Numbered from the stretch's first letter, positions 22,595 through 34,674 are shown. The stretch: 64,000 bases of DNA from Scleropages formosus (GCF_900964775.1 NC_041818.1:9879332-9943331), one strand, 5' to 3'. Made by a program: numbers and translations. The notes: generated by a model not told the origin, from the sequence alone.

Positions 22595-25500
22595 CTACTT
22601 TCTCAGACTCTGGGTCTTAAAACTGAATGGCTTCACTGAGCCGAAGACCCTTCTTCCAAGGTCTCGGAATGAGCGGGAGCGTGTGAGACGTGCTGGGGGC
22701 GGCGGCGGGGGCGAGAGGGATGGGGACGAGAGGGGAGACAGGGAGACGCAGCTGCCCTCTGGACTCTGCGACCGGGACAGGTGGAAGAGGCTCGCGGTGG
22801 AGGACAGGCACTCGTCGTCCGCCCCTACGCCGAAGGCCTTGCCCCGCTCCAGGCTCAGCCCCACAGAGCTGCGGCCCAGGCCAGCCCGAGCAATCTCGAG
22901 GGAGGATACCCACTGCTGGCGCCGATCCCTGGGCTCTCGCTTTTGGGATCGGGGCTCCAAAAAGCCTTGAGACTCACTTCGGAAGAGCCCCCCGGGCGGC
23001 CGCCTGCTTGCACTGGAATACTTGTGCTTATAGTGGTTTTCTTTCTCGCCATCCCTGGCTGCCCCACCATCTTTGTTTTTGCCCGAGGGACGCTCCGTTT
23101 GCACCTTCCACTTCCCCCCCTCCTTCTCGCTTCCTCCTCCTCCTCTCTCTTTCTCTTTTCCTCCAAACAGTCCTTCCAGCCTCTTGCGAAAACTTGCCCC
23201 TCTTTTGGGGACATCGCCCACAGACTCCTCAATGCCTTCGCCCCATTCGGTGCTCCTTTCTCTCCCTGCAAAGCTGGTCACCGTCGATGCTCTCACCAGC
23301 TCCCTTGAGACATGTTTGCCCTGGTAGAGTCTCTCACCCTCCATCCTCCTCCACGCCCTACCTCCCGAGCCCCAACCTGTCCCAGCCTCGTGCCTCAGAG
23401 ACCCACCCCGCGGCCTCACATCAGTCTCCATCGGAGAGCCGGCCACACGGAGGCGTGGGAGAGAGGACTGGGAGGGGGAGCTGCGACGGAAGACGGAGAG
23501 GGGAGGTGGAGTGTAAAGAGAGTTTGGCTGCAGGAGGGGAGGTGAGTGACCTGGATGTGTGGAGCGGGTAGCAGCAGGCTGTACACCGGAGGGGGAGCCA
23601 CACGGAGAGGGCGTCCTTTGGCAAACCGTGGGGAGGCCTGCAGGATGAGCAAGTGCTGATGGGTGGCAGTCAAAGTGGGATGGAGACTGGGCAGGCGGGC
23701 CAAAACCATGGAGCTGGCCATCCAGGGGGGATTCACCATCTGAGGGACAGGTTGAGGACTGACTAGGGAGTGACTGCGTTTCTGGGACAGGTGGAGCCTG
23801 GTACTGAATCTGATCACTCCAGCGAGAGTCCGACTGATCAGACTGAAATTGTATTTCAGAGGGCTGGTTCGACTGGGGGAGGGACTCCAGGTTTGACACT
23901 GGGGAGTGTGGTCTGGCTGAAAAAACTCCAGCACCCTCATCTTGATTCTCATCATTTCTGAAGCAGTCTATGTCTAGCTCCACACCTTCCTCCAGGAGCC
24001 CTGCCACCACGGACCTGGGCAGCCCAGACACCCTGGCTATCTCGCAGACCTTTTCCGAATCCTCGCTGATTTTGGGTGAGCTCTGGTAAAACGCACACGG
24101 GCTCTTTTCAGCCTCCTCCTGTGAAAGTCCACTCCAGTCCAGTGATCGTGAGAAGCCCTGTGGACCAAATCCTGACCCCTTTATCTCCAGTGAGCCACGG
24201 TGATTGATTGTCTGGGGGCAGGTGGAAATCCGTTTTCTCCCCCTCCAGGCAGAGGACGTGGATACAGAAGACGAGGAAGATGGCGAAGGTGTGGGCGTGG
24301 GGGTTTCATTGTCTAAGTAGTCACAGGAGCCCATTGGGCCCTTGGCATTCGTTGGGTCCATACTGATACTGGTATTCACATTCAAGTTTGGATTCAAGTT
24401 CAAATTCAAGTTTAGATGAAAACTTAGATTCAGATTGTCTCCATTCAAGGAAGGTAGGTTACCCAGATTGATTGAGTTCCTACAGCTGCCGCCACCCTTC
24501 CCAGTACTGCTCAGACTAACACTACCAGAATTTCCAAAAAGAGACCTGCGCTGGGACACCCCACCGTGACCGTCGAACGAGGCAAGCGACTGGCTGGATC
24601 CGTGGCCGGGGCCCGAATGCCATTTACGAGAACCTGGCCTGGAACCAATCTCCGCAGTTGTCCTGGCATGGTATCGAAGGACCAATTTGGAGATGTACTG
24701 GTCCAGCTGGGAAAGACTGGGAGAGGTTGGGATCCATCTCCGGGGTGGAGCTTCTGGTTTGGGACTCTCGGTCTGTAGAGTCTCTGGACTGGGTGCTGGG
24801 TTCGGCAAGGGAGGGGAACTGTTCTGACACGAAGTAAAAAGCGGACTTTGCAGAGCCACAGCGTGCAGGGGACTAGGGTAGGGGTACACCTCCTTAGTCT
24901 TTCGTGAGACCAGGTCAGAGCAGAATTTGGGGTCCAACTGAAGCCAATGCTGAAAGGAACCATTGGGAGGGGAGTCTGACGGCTCCTCTCCTTGACCGGA
25001 GCAGAAATTAGAGAGAAACAAGAGGCCACTGATCTCAAGGTCACCTGAGAATAGAGAGGAAACAAGAGAATTAAATAATTAATGAGCATTACAACCCAAA
25101 AAATACCAGCTAAATATTCCATGTCCTTTGACTACTTTATTTACCTCCATGTTCTCAGTTCAACTGACTACACTCATGTGACTCACTGGACAATGCAGGT
25201 ACTAATCGACTTACAATTCCATCACCGTTCAGACAAGGAGAAGAGAAAATTCTTTATTCATCAGCTTAGTGAAACCACGACTTGACAAGGATTCATTTAG
25301 CAGACGCTTTTTTCCAAAGTGACATCCAGTGAACTCTATGTAGTGTTAGTATTCCCTCAGACACCTTATTTACTGCGGTGACTTACACTGGGTCACTTAT
25401 CCATACATCAGTGGAACACACACACACCCTCTCTGTCACTCACATACTATGGGGGAACCTGAACAGCATGTCTTTGGACTGTGGGAGGAAACCAGAGCAC

Positions 25501-27367
25501 CTGGAGGAAACCCACACAAACATGGGGAGAACATGCAAACTCCACACAGACTGAGCGGAGCTCGAACCCATGTCCTCTCGTACCACCCAGGCGCTGAGAG
25601 ATAGCAGCACTACTCACTGCCACCATGCCGCCCAGTTAAAGGTATCAGCTGATCATAATAAAGCAACATTGGTTAATTATTCAAGTAGATGTGTAGTTGA
25701 GCATTAGAGGCATCTCACCTGTGGAAAAAGGTCTCCTCTCTCCCTTTTGCATCAGTCCATGTGTGTTGTGACACATTTTTCTGGCCTCCTGCCACTGGGT
25801 GGCGCTGTGATCTCTAGAATGAGGTTGACAGTCCCAGGGGCCACAGCTGCCTCTCGTCGCGATGCATACACCTGCTGTTCCTTGGCCTCCTTCGCTGCAC
25901 ACAGAGCAGCAGGAGTCGGACAGCGAGCTGCCGCTGACTGAATAGAAACCTACAGGGGGCGGAGCCAGGAGGTTCGAGGTGAGAGAGGGAGATCGGATCA
26001 CAGAAGAGTTGGGGGCAGGGAAGGGCAAGACAAAGGAAAGTTTGAGACAGAGAAGGATAAGAGAGAGGAAAGTTAAGGTACTGGATGGGGTCAGAAAACA
26101 TCTTCCTGCAGCTCCCAGGACTTCAGACAGCAACAGAGATGCAGAATTTCAGTAGCTACCTGAACTGGGCCTTGAATCGCAGTCCAGCTGGGCAGCGCAC
26201 GAGTCGGGGGTTGGGGGGGACAACGGGTCCGAAGGGATGTCCCAAGAGAGAGTGGACCAGCGAGGGTCCATGCTGGTCCCAATGCTATCAAAGCAGGGCA
26301 GCACGCATTTTGAAGGAGACGAGACCTGAGGATGGAGAACGTAAAAAAAAAAAAAAAATCTGCTATTGTGGGTGGGGGTAGTCATGGTAGCAATTGTATC
26401 AGAATTAGTTGCCATGGTATCTGTGGTGTAATAATGCAGAAAACCAGCTCCTTGGTGAGTCATCCATATGCGAGCACTGAAAATACACCCTATTGAGGCA
26501 TTTATGAATAAGACTAGTTGATTCTAATTTGGGCGTAACCCCCCCTCCCCATCCATCAGCTCCCCGTACCTTAACCCTCAAGAAGCTGATCAATCGACAC
26601 AAATCCGAAGAAAGCGCTTTCGGATTGCGGTCTGGAGAGGGACGATACAGGTGTCTCGCGCCGTTTCGGAGAAAGGGGGAAGGAATTTGGAAAAGGAGGC
26701 ATGAAAAGGCTTGATGTCAATAGGAGGAGCACGGAGAGGGAAGAGGACTTTGGACAGGCTTATCTCCGCTCCACCTGTTAGCGCTCCCATTCTCCCAGTG
26801 CCCTGAAGCCAGATGGATGATGTGCAGGGTGGGGGTGGGGGGGGAGGGACGCAGGGGGAGGGCTGCTGGCTGGAGGAACAGCAGGAGGATGAAAAGTGAG
26901 TCAAAGACCCCCCATTCCAGCATCTCCCACCCCCACCGAACCATAGCCAGAGGGTCCTTGTCTCTCTCCCACTGCTCTCCCACTCACCCATCTTCTGCTG
27001 AGATGCACAGAAAACACACTTCACTGAGCGCACACACACATACACGCACCCTCAAGCAGACGTGACACCCAAGCGGAAGCCCATCCAGACATGCACCCCA
27101 ACCTAGAAAGAGTAACTTAATACATATCAGTTATAGAGTAAAGCACTGAGTCGCTGTTAACTATAACACCGATTACACAGCGTAAGGTGTACATGAAAGC
27201 CGTTGAGGTTTTCTGATGGATGTCTGCGAATGCCACCAGCAGATGTTTGTGCATGTGAGGGCCCTCCTACGAAGTAGAGAAATCCTACAATAACCTATTA
27301 GTTTACACCTGGTACAAGTGGATTATTAGTACGAGTGTTGAACACAGCAACATCCTCCACTTTTGCC

Positions 27368-27429
<62 letters not shown>

Positions 27430-30097
27430 ATCTGAACCGCTTGTCCCATACGGGGTCGCGGGGAGCCGGAGCCTAACCCGGCAACGCAGGGCGCAAGGCT
27501 GCAGGGGAGGGGACACACCCAGGACGGGACGCCAGTCCATCACAAGGCACCCCAAGTGGGACTTGAACCCCAGGCTCACCGGAGAGCAGGACCCGGTCCA
27601 ACCCACTGCACCACCGTGCCCCCCACTGCCAATAACTAGTGAAACATTTATGTCAAGGACCTGCACTTTATTGTCAGACCTGGAGACCTGGAAACGGGAG
27701 ACTGCCGCTTTCGGCGCAAAAATATATGGACTATTAATGGGTTTCTCCGTGCTGTTCTCTGACAACATTGCGGCCGATTCATCCATCCCAGGTAACTGTT
27801 TTCGCTGTAAAAAAATAAGCCCATTAGTGGAAAGCGCCAGCGGCAAAAATGCGCCGATGATCTCAAGAGCCACAGCATATCGACGAACAGGAGCCGAACC
27901 ATCTAGTGTGCAGATGAAGACCTATTTTGGTACAAATACCTTCCAAGATTATACTGCAGAAATAATTTAACAGACCATCTGCCATATGTCAGTAGCTTCT
28001 TTCCTGTCTGAAGCCACTGATGGCTACTTATTGTGGCATTCCGGTATCAGTTAGAGGTTCGAGTTGCTCATGTTAAGAGCTACTGAGCTAAACCCTGCGC
28101 AAATACTTCTCATTATTTTGGGGTTCTGGGACAAGTTTTATGTTTAAATGGTCTAATTAAAAGTTGTGTGCAATAGGCCCTGGATTTCCAGTCCTCTGTG
28201 CTTGGGGGCCACATTTAAACGATAGCTCTGAGTGCTATCCAAATTAATAAAATAGCTTCCTAAAGGGTCCGCCAGGGCTTCTAAAACTGAGTAATGCTAC
28301 TACCGTTCTTCCTTTAAACACCTTTGCTGGCAACACCTGGCTTTAAACAGTCAATACTGGAAAAGCGTGAAACATTTTTCTTTTGTTTAATTTTGTGCAC
28401 TTAATACATTTAATATTATTGTGGTGTGTGTTCCAGAGAGAGTGTGTTCCACTGATGTATGGGTGAGTGACCCAGTGTAAGTAGTGTATCTAGCAGTGTT
28501 AGTCTGGGTGCTCTGGTTTCCTCCCACACTCCAAAGACATGCTGTTGAGGTTCACCCATAGTGTGAGAGTGACAGAGTGTGTGTGTGTGTGTTCCACTGA
28601 CGTACGGATAAGTGACCCAGTGTAAGTAGTGTAACTAGCAGTGTAAGTCACCGTGGTGAATAAGGTGTGTAGGCTGATAACACTACATAGAGATCACTGG
28701 AAGTTGCTTTGGAGAAAAGCGTCTGCTAAATAAATGTAAATGTAAATGTGGTGTAGGATTATCAGTGGCCCAAAGCAAGAGAACAGACATACGGGGGGGA
28801 CTGTGTACCTAGCATGGGCTCACAGCCACAGTCTGAGTGTCCTTGTGAATTATTCCACACCAGTGATCATGTTAAAAACATCTATTAGTATTAGGGAGCA
28901 TAAGCAACCTTTGGTGAACATGTTTTTGGTGAGCATGTTTTAAGATATTCATTACCCCATTTCCCAAATTTTTGTTAGAACAAGTTTGTACGACCATTTC
29001 AGAGCATTTCCAATATACTATAAGGTAAATTTTCTTTAATTTCAATGAAAATATTTCTCCTTTAAATCATACATAAAAATAGTGTAAAAATTTTAACTTT
29101 TCTACAAGCAGTTTTTGCTGTTTCTATTTCATATCAGCAGAGCAGGTTCTGGATTTATGGTGCGAAGGTAACAAAAACATCATTTCTAGCTACCGGTGAC
29201 GTAGGTGTGTCTGGTTGTTCTCGGGAAGAAAATTACAGCCCAGGACTGATGTCTCTCGAGGTGTACGTGTGGAAAAGCTTATTAAGTAATGACTTACATT
29301 TCAAATTAAATGAACATTTAAAAACAGCCTACACAGTTGTGCCGGTCCTGAAAACACCCAGGAGAGCGTTTTATTTGGGAAGCTGCCCAAGACAGTTCCT
29401 CTGTGCTACAGCGGTGAGGCCTGGGGCTACATCACACTTTTGTGTTAAGACAAAGGACCGTTTGAAAAAATGTCCCGGAAACCTTTGTGGGTGCACTGGA
29501 ATTTATCCACAGTCTTTATGTGGGCTTAGCACAGTGCTGTTTCCACTGGGAGACAAGAAGAAGAACAAGAAGAGGAGCAAGAGGAAGAGGTCCGGGGCAG
29601 ACAATCAAAGGCAGCCATGTCTGTACGAAGCGAGCGTCTGAACTCAAATTCAGAAATGTGCATTACATGCTTGAGGACACAAAGTCTGCCTAAGATGTTT
29701 AGCAGAGGTCCTGACCTTGAAATCAATAAGCATCCTATGGCACATAAGGAGAAAAGTTAGCTAATCCTGATGCCTCAAAGCCGTAGTAAACGAAACGGAA
29801 ACGTAAGGAGCTTTCAGATGTGGTTGCTGTGAAAAGCGCTGTGCGCTCTTCGCCGTAACTGTTTATCATCTCGGTCCAACCGATGACAGATGTACCGGCG
29901 AACACTGAAAAACAAGCGTAGTGTTAGTGCAGCGGAGTCTGTTAATTGAAAAAGTGCCGTCTAGCAAGTGAGGAAATGGCCGTCACCAGCAACTGCTCAT
30001 GTGACGAACGGTGGCAGTGGTCTGGAACCTATCCCGCAAGCACAGAGTGTGAAGCAGGGTACACCCTGGGAGGGATACCACTTCAGCCTTGGGCAGC

Positions 30098-30140
<43 letters not shown>

Positions 30141-32798
30141 TGAGCATCTTATTCACCAGTCCACATGAAACACACGTCTCTGGCCTAGGAGGAAAGCCAG
30201 GCCAACGTGTAGACAACATGTAAAGCCCACAGACGGCGCCACATTTCAATCCCATGTCTGAACCCACAGCCCTGGAGCTCTGAGGCACCAGGGCTTCCCA
30301 CTCTGGGTCCACGGCACAGTGTGGAAACACTACAGTAGAAGATAGAGATTTAAATGCTAACTGCTAACACTCTGGGGGCTAAAAGTGTTTCTAAGTGCTT
30401 ACTCTGTTTTACACAGGTAAGGACCAAGACTTCACAAACACCTGACAATGTGCGGAGCATTTTTGCTGCAAAATGGCTACTCCAAGCAAAACTAGTATTT
30501 TAGTTGTCAGCCTTACAGAAGAGAGACATAATGAAGAGACTCTAAGTGCACATGTGAACACTGAATTGTGGCAATTTCCAAACTACTAATGAAATCGGGT
30601 TAAGAACTTATTTTGGCCATCCCTCACTGATACCACGGGGCAGGTGATGACATACGAATATGGTTATGCATGAATGACATGACGTTCAAGGACGAAGGAA
30701 AGAGATGGAGACACCCCCACCCCCAACCCTCCTCTGCCCAGAGCACCTAGCGCGAGCTCAAGGGTTAACGGCGGGAACGCTCCCACTGCGCCTTCCGGTC
30801 GGCCACTGGGCGCGCGCGAGGGGGGCGGCGGGCGAGGTGACGTCGAGTGCGCGAGGAGTGCGCTCATTGTGTAACGGCTGCGCGTGCAGACGTGGACTGC
30901 GTCGGCGGAGAGGAGGCTCTGTACTTATATAACATCCAAATAATATCCCTGAGACCTTTCGGAATATACCAGGAAACCTGTAATAATAATAACGGAGCAG
31001 CCCGGTTACCCTTTCATTTCGCACCGACATCAATCCATCGGTTTCCTAACTGCCGGCCGTCCATTTTAAAAGCGAAAACCAAGTTGGACTCGCCTTCGTG
31101 GGCAGTCGAGTTGACTACATTCATGATGATGTTCAACTGTTTTTTTTTCAGAACTCCTTCTCACCCCCAAGTAATGCAACGTTTCTGCATTCCAAAGAAA
31201 TGTTTCACCGCAGTGTCGAAACAATCCCGTATTGTCTCAAACTGGCTGATGTGTCACACTCACAGTTGGTCTTCCTGGACAGTCGTACTGTATTTCTATG
31301 TTCTCAGTTTAAAAGATACACTTTTTTTTGTCTCCAGCCGTTTCACCATTTGACATTATGAATAGTTATTTTTAGTGAAATGTAATTGCCCCAGTCACTA
31401 ACTTAAGTGCGGGGCGTCAGCATGTGGTCAGTGATTCATCCGTTCAACAGGTTGTGTGATCGCTGCGCTGCGGCCCCAACCCCCACGTGACCTCGTGGCT
31501 CTTAAGAGGATAAAAAAAAATGTTCATTCTCTCGAGAAATGGACTATTGATTCAGAACTAAACGATATGAGCGCTTCAGCAAAACCGTAAGATAGCTCAT
31601 AATGACCAACGGTGTGTGTGTGTGTGGACACGAGGAACACACCGAACTACAGAAACTCCACCTCAGCAGCATCGCCAACACAGCGCTGGACGCGTCTCAT
31701 TATTATTCGCTCCGGAATCACGTAACAGCAGATATTTCAAGAGAGACACGTCGCCGTCGTTCTCGACGTGTTTCTTGGAGAAGGTGTGTCGCTGTCTCTC
31801 ACATGGATCGTGAAAAGAAACGCACGGGAATATAGATCATATATAATATCATCATGGGCTCCAAGCAAGGAAGAAAACCTCGAAGCAGGATACGTAAAGG
31901 ACACAGCGCATTTTGCACAGATAATACAGTATCCTCACACGTCTCAATTTTCATAGCTGTCTTGACATAAAGAACATTTAAGTCCCATCTTGAAATATCT
32001 TTAGGAAAATCATACATCGTTAAGATTATTGGCTATATATTATATCTTCAGAGCATGTGAGCCACCATTTCATTTCAAAAGTTGACACAGGCAGCGCAGC
32101 GCATCGCCCTGACTGTCTGTGAGGTTCCAGAGGCGTCCCGTCCTTCCGTATGTTTTTCACTTAGGGAATCGCTCACTGAACAGCCGCACTAAACGACCGT
32201 CCATGGTCGACTTGCGCCGCGTCTCACCCAGCTGATCCACGCCACTGGTGACCGCGGGGTGCCAGCTGCCGAGCGCTAACGCGGGTCACCTTGTCAATCG
32301 CATTACGATCATCTGCCGCTTCAGGGACCGGGAACTCGTGGTCGCCGCTCTCCCGCCAGCATCGCACCGCTGCTACAAAGCGCTCAGCGGTCGCTGTGTA
32401 AGTCTAAAACGCGTGGAGCTCTGCAACCTTCCGTGGGCTTGTAATACAGCATAATCTCGCCTGCTCCTGCTGTCATGCGTCCACCATCTCCATTTGCGCC
32501 CACCGCACCGCAGCACAGCGCACCATCTGCTCCGACCACCCTCCCCACTGACCTGTTGCCTGCGGGATCTCGACGCGCCGTCCACGGCCACATCCTCCTC
32601 GCCGGTCTCCCGCTGCTGAGACCCCGCCGTGTCGGCCGTACCTCTCCGACCCAGCACTGCCTCCACCATCTCCCAGTGTCGGCACCGGAGGAGGTCGAGC
32701 TCCACGATCCCAGCCAGGCTCGCCTTCAGACGCTCTCCGATGCGAACCCGCTCGCTGCCAGACCACAGGGAGGTCACACAGCCACGCCGGCCGGCCAT
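22595..32798 (-). CDS. dact4: Dapper/Dact-family scaffold protein, probably Dact4
   Basis: Dact proteins bind Dishevelled and modulate Wnt and TGF-beta signalling. Exons found (minus): 32798-32553, 26325-26160, 25949-25719, 25044-22595. The junctions are GT-AG and the phases join directly into 1030 residues. Family evidence, in order: RIGERLKASLAGIVELDLLR (Dact N-terminus); CDSRPSSGFYSVSGSSLSDS (the Dact serine block DSRPSSGFYELSD); DPKFCSDLVSRKTKEVYPYP then SPLHAVALQSPLF (Dact1: PKYQCDLVSK ... YRYPSPLHAVAVQSP); LDQYISKLVLR (LDGYI); RRQQWVSSLEIA (RRWKSSAEIS); DDECLSSTASLFHLS; and RSFRDLGRRVFGSVKPFSF. It ends in KTQSLRK, without the MTTV PDZ ligand of Dact1-3. No leucine zipper is seen in these exons; an undetected in-phase exon could lie in the 6.2-kb intron. 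Family is confident; the Dact4 assignment is by exclusion. Confidence 0.78.
25290..25633 (-). repeat. SINE family B, near full-length, in a dact intron
   Basis: Minus-strand copy with a tRNA-like head (GGCGGCATGGTGGCAGTGAG, B-box GGGTTCGAGC), a middle with GTTTGCATGTTCTCCCCATG, and a tail GCGTCTGCTAAATGAATCC. It lies in the intron between dact exons at 25044 and 25719. Confidence 0.75.
27369..27622 (-). repeat. SINE family A with (AC)30 tract at its 3' end
   Basis: On the minus strand it starts GGGGGGCACGGTGGTGCAGT, has a B-box-like GGGGTTCAAGTCC and a core GGACTGGCGTCCCGTCCTGG, and ends GACAAGCGGTTCAGATGG followed by a GT tract (plus strand (AC)n, 27369-27428). Five copies of this family occur in the window. 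It lies in the large dact intron. Confidence 0.8.
28430..28750 (+). repeat. SINE family B, internally duplicated copy
   Basis: It contains the family core twice: TTCCACTGATGTATGGGTGA ... CTAGCAGTGTTAGTC, and then TTCCACTGACGTACGGATAA ... CTAGCAGTGTAAGTC. The end is the GAGAAAAGCGTCTGCTAAAT tail and TGTAAA repeats. It may be two nested or tandem insertions. Confidence 0.65.
28751..29999. other. dact intron sequence, no gene assigned
   Basis: A 144-residue plus-strand open frame (29207-29641) ends in a Lys/Arg-rich stretch coming from an AAG/AGA-rich tract. It has no recognisable domain. I see no exon here with the heptad pattern expected of the Dact leucine zipper. Confidence 0.4.
30005..30320 (-). 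repeat. Strongly diverged tRNA-headed SINE with (AC)n tract
   Basis: Decayed copy of the family typified at 42150-42470. GGTCTGGAACCTATCCCGCA, an AC tract at 30101-30138 and a tail resembling a degraded tRNA-like head are in the matching order. Confidence 0.4.
30740..30960 (+). promoter_or_regulatory. CpG-rich promoter-like segment with CRE and TATA inside the dact intron
   Basis: A GC- and CpG-rich patch contains GGGGGGCGGCGGG (Sp1-like), a full CRE TGACGTC (30838-30844), and 82 bp further on TATATAA (30926-30932). Orientation suggests plus-strand initiation near 30960, antisense to the dact gene. No clear coding sequence follows within the next kilobase, so any transcript would be non-coding or spliced to exons I cannot see. 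Confidence 0.4.
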
Positions 32799-32984
32799 TG
32801 TGGAGCGTGTGGAGCGGGGATGACGGGCTGGTGCGCGCTCGCTACGGCCACGTCTGCACCACGAAGAAGAGGGCTTCGCTCCAGCCGCGCATCGCCCACC
32901 GCAGCGCGGGTTTCCACTCGATCGAGGTTACATGAAACCCGCGGCTCTGGTGGCTACTGCCCATACAGTGCAGCGCAGCTCAGT

Positions 32985-33015
<31 letters not shown>

Positions 33016-33440
33016 GGAGGGGGAGAGAGAGAGAGAGAAAGGGAGACAGACAGAGTGTGACGTTAAAGGCGCACACGCCTCATCAGAAAAAAGGCAGCCA
33101 GCGAACTTTTTATATCCCAGCGATGGGGGAAAACTGCGAAAATAAAGCTCGTTCAGAGGAAGGGGGATGCGCGAGAGCCGCCTCGCGTCTCTTCGTCCTC
33201 AGGCGGTGTCCCCGCGCGCAGCCTGCTCGTTTTCGGCACGGACCGGGGACCGTGACAACAAAGCGACCGGCGACGCTACACATGATTTTGGGGAAAAGAG
33301 CGTGCAGGGGAGGGGAGGGGCGGGGAGGGGAGGGGCGGCGGTGCCGGAGCTCTCCCGTGATTGGCTGGGAAAGTTTTCGAAAAAACGCTTTCGCGAAAAG
33401 TGCCAGGCGATGTTTTTTTCCACCACAAAGTGAACGGCCA
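32799..33440 (-). promoter_or_regulatory. Probable dact promoter/CpG island with G-quadruplex motif
   Basis: CpG-rich DNA immediately upstream of the dact ATG. It contains a GT/GA simple repeat (about 32983-33040), a plus-strand run of GGGG blocks separated by single bases (about 33304-33338), and an inverted CCAAT box (GATTGGCTGG near 33359). A palindrome-like CTTTCGCGAAAAG lies at about 33389. The transcription start is unknown. Confidence 0.45.
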
Positions 33441-33739
33441 CCTCAGATTAAGATAAAATGTAACCAGACACACCAAAGCCAAACACAAGATGCTTCGATC
33501 ATGCATATTATGTAAATATGTGCTGTGAATTGGATACATATACAACTAAAAAAAAAAATTGTAGGAAGAAGATGATCAGGACTGGTCTATCCTGGTCTAT
33601 GCAGCTACTCGTGCGATGAATATCGGTGCATAAAATAAAGTGGAAAGAAACAAACTCAGTTTACTTAAGAATCACACGTCTGCAACTATGTCTCTTTTCT
33701 TTCTCCTAATGTAATGCACAAATTGTCTTTTCTCTGAGA

Positions 33740-33970
33740 TGTACGTCGCTTTAGAGAAAAGCGTCTGCTAAATGAATACATGTAAATATTCATATTGGCT
33801 GTTTGATGCTGCGGGTACCGTGATTAGCGCTGCAGCCACAGAGCCGGAAGGGTCCCGGTTCGAATCCCAGTCCTGCTGTTGTGCCCTTGCTCAGGGTACA
33901 GTACCTACCCTGATAGAGTAAGAACGCGGTGCTGTATGAATGTGTAAATCATTGCAATATTGGTTATCTG
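33740..33970 (+). repeat. SINE tail fragment followed by a tRNA-headed SINE (family D)
   Basis: 33740-33787 holds the tail GAGAAAAGCGTCTGCTAAAT. From about 33808 there is a tRNA-like head with a B-box (GGTTCGAATCC) and the family D body (TGCCCTTGCTCAGGGTACAG). Both are short and diverged. Confidence 0.55.
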
Positions 33971-34659
33971 AAAAGGATAATACGCCGGCTTCCATGGTGA
34001 TACCGTGTTCCTACATGCCTCTGAACACCTGCCCACCGCAGGCACCCCTCCCCCAGCCTGTGCAAGTATTCTCTTTGATCAATAATCACCTGTTTACACC
34101 CCCCCAACCCCCAGGGCTGTCAGCGGGACTCATTATCAGGAAACAAAGTGGGTTCTGTATTGTCCGCACACGAAACCCATTATTCAGCCCCGACATAATA
34201 GTCAACAAGAACGACATGATTTGTACATTTTCTGATTTCACACTTTGAGACGACAAGAAAACGTGTTATTTGCTTTTTAGTACCTCGGATCGGGCACGTC
34301 GTTGTTTCACAGAAGTAAGGGTGCAGGTCAATACGCAGTACTGCTCTGTAAATGGGTAATCATTGTGAAGGCCACTATCTGCCAGCTGAATCGGATAAAT
34401 ACGTGCTAATAATCACATCTTATTCATAAACTCAATGAATGTTAAACGTTTATAAGTCGAGAAATTGAAGACTAATTGTGTCAGTTCTTGATAAGCGATG
34501 TCTGTTGTATTCTAGTCGTTGCTATTATTGCGCAGTTACAGCCAGTGATTTCCACAGGTAATTCCAGTTTATAAGGTATTTTATCACTTGGCTACAGCAC
34601 GTAGAGAACAGATAATGGGGAATAAAGGAGGACCGAGGCAGTCGAAGTGACATTTTCTC

Positions 34660-34674
34660 CCAGCAGGGGGCGCT
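34660..34674 (+). promoter_or_regulatory. CTCF-consensus-like site between the dact gene and map1lc3c
   Basis: CCAGCAGGGGGCGCT is an essentially ideal CTCF core. It lies in the 4.9-kb interval between two divergent genes, in the same orientation as the site at 19324, so the two flank the dact locus. Confidence 0.55.

Noticed and set aside
22690-23571. 293-residue plus-strand open frame
   Set aside because: It lies wholly antisense to the low-complexity, GC-rich last exon of the dact gene, which has clear family motifs on the other strand.
29207-29641. 144-residue plus-strand open frame with a Lys/Arg-rich end
   Set aside because: The basic tract derives from an AAG/AGA-rich low-complexity run, and the rest has no recognisable similarity or splice context.
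32308-32365. Short minus-strand stretch (SLKRQMIVMRLTR) as the missing Dact leucine-zipper exon
   Set aside because: It is bounded by splice-like signals, but the similarity is short, it lacks continuing heptads and its length is not in phase with exon 1.
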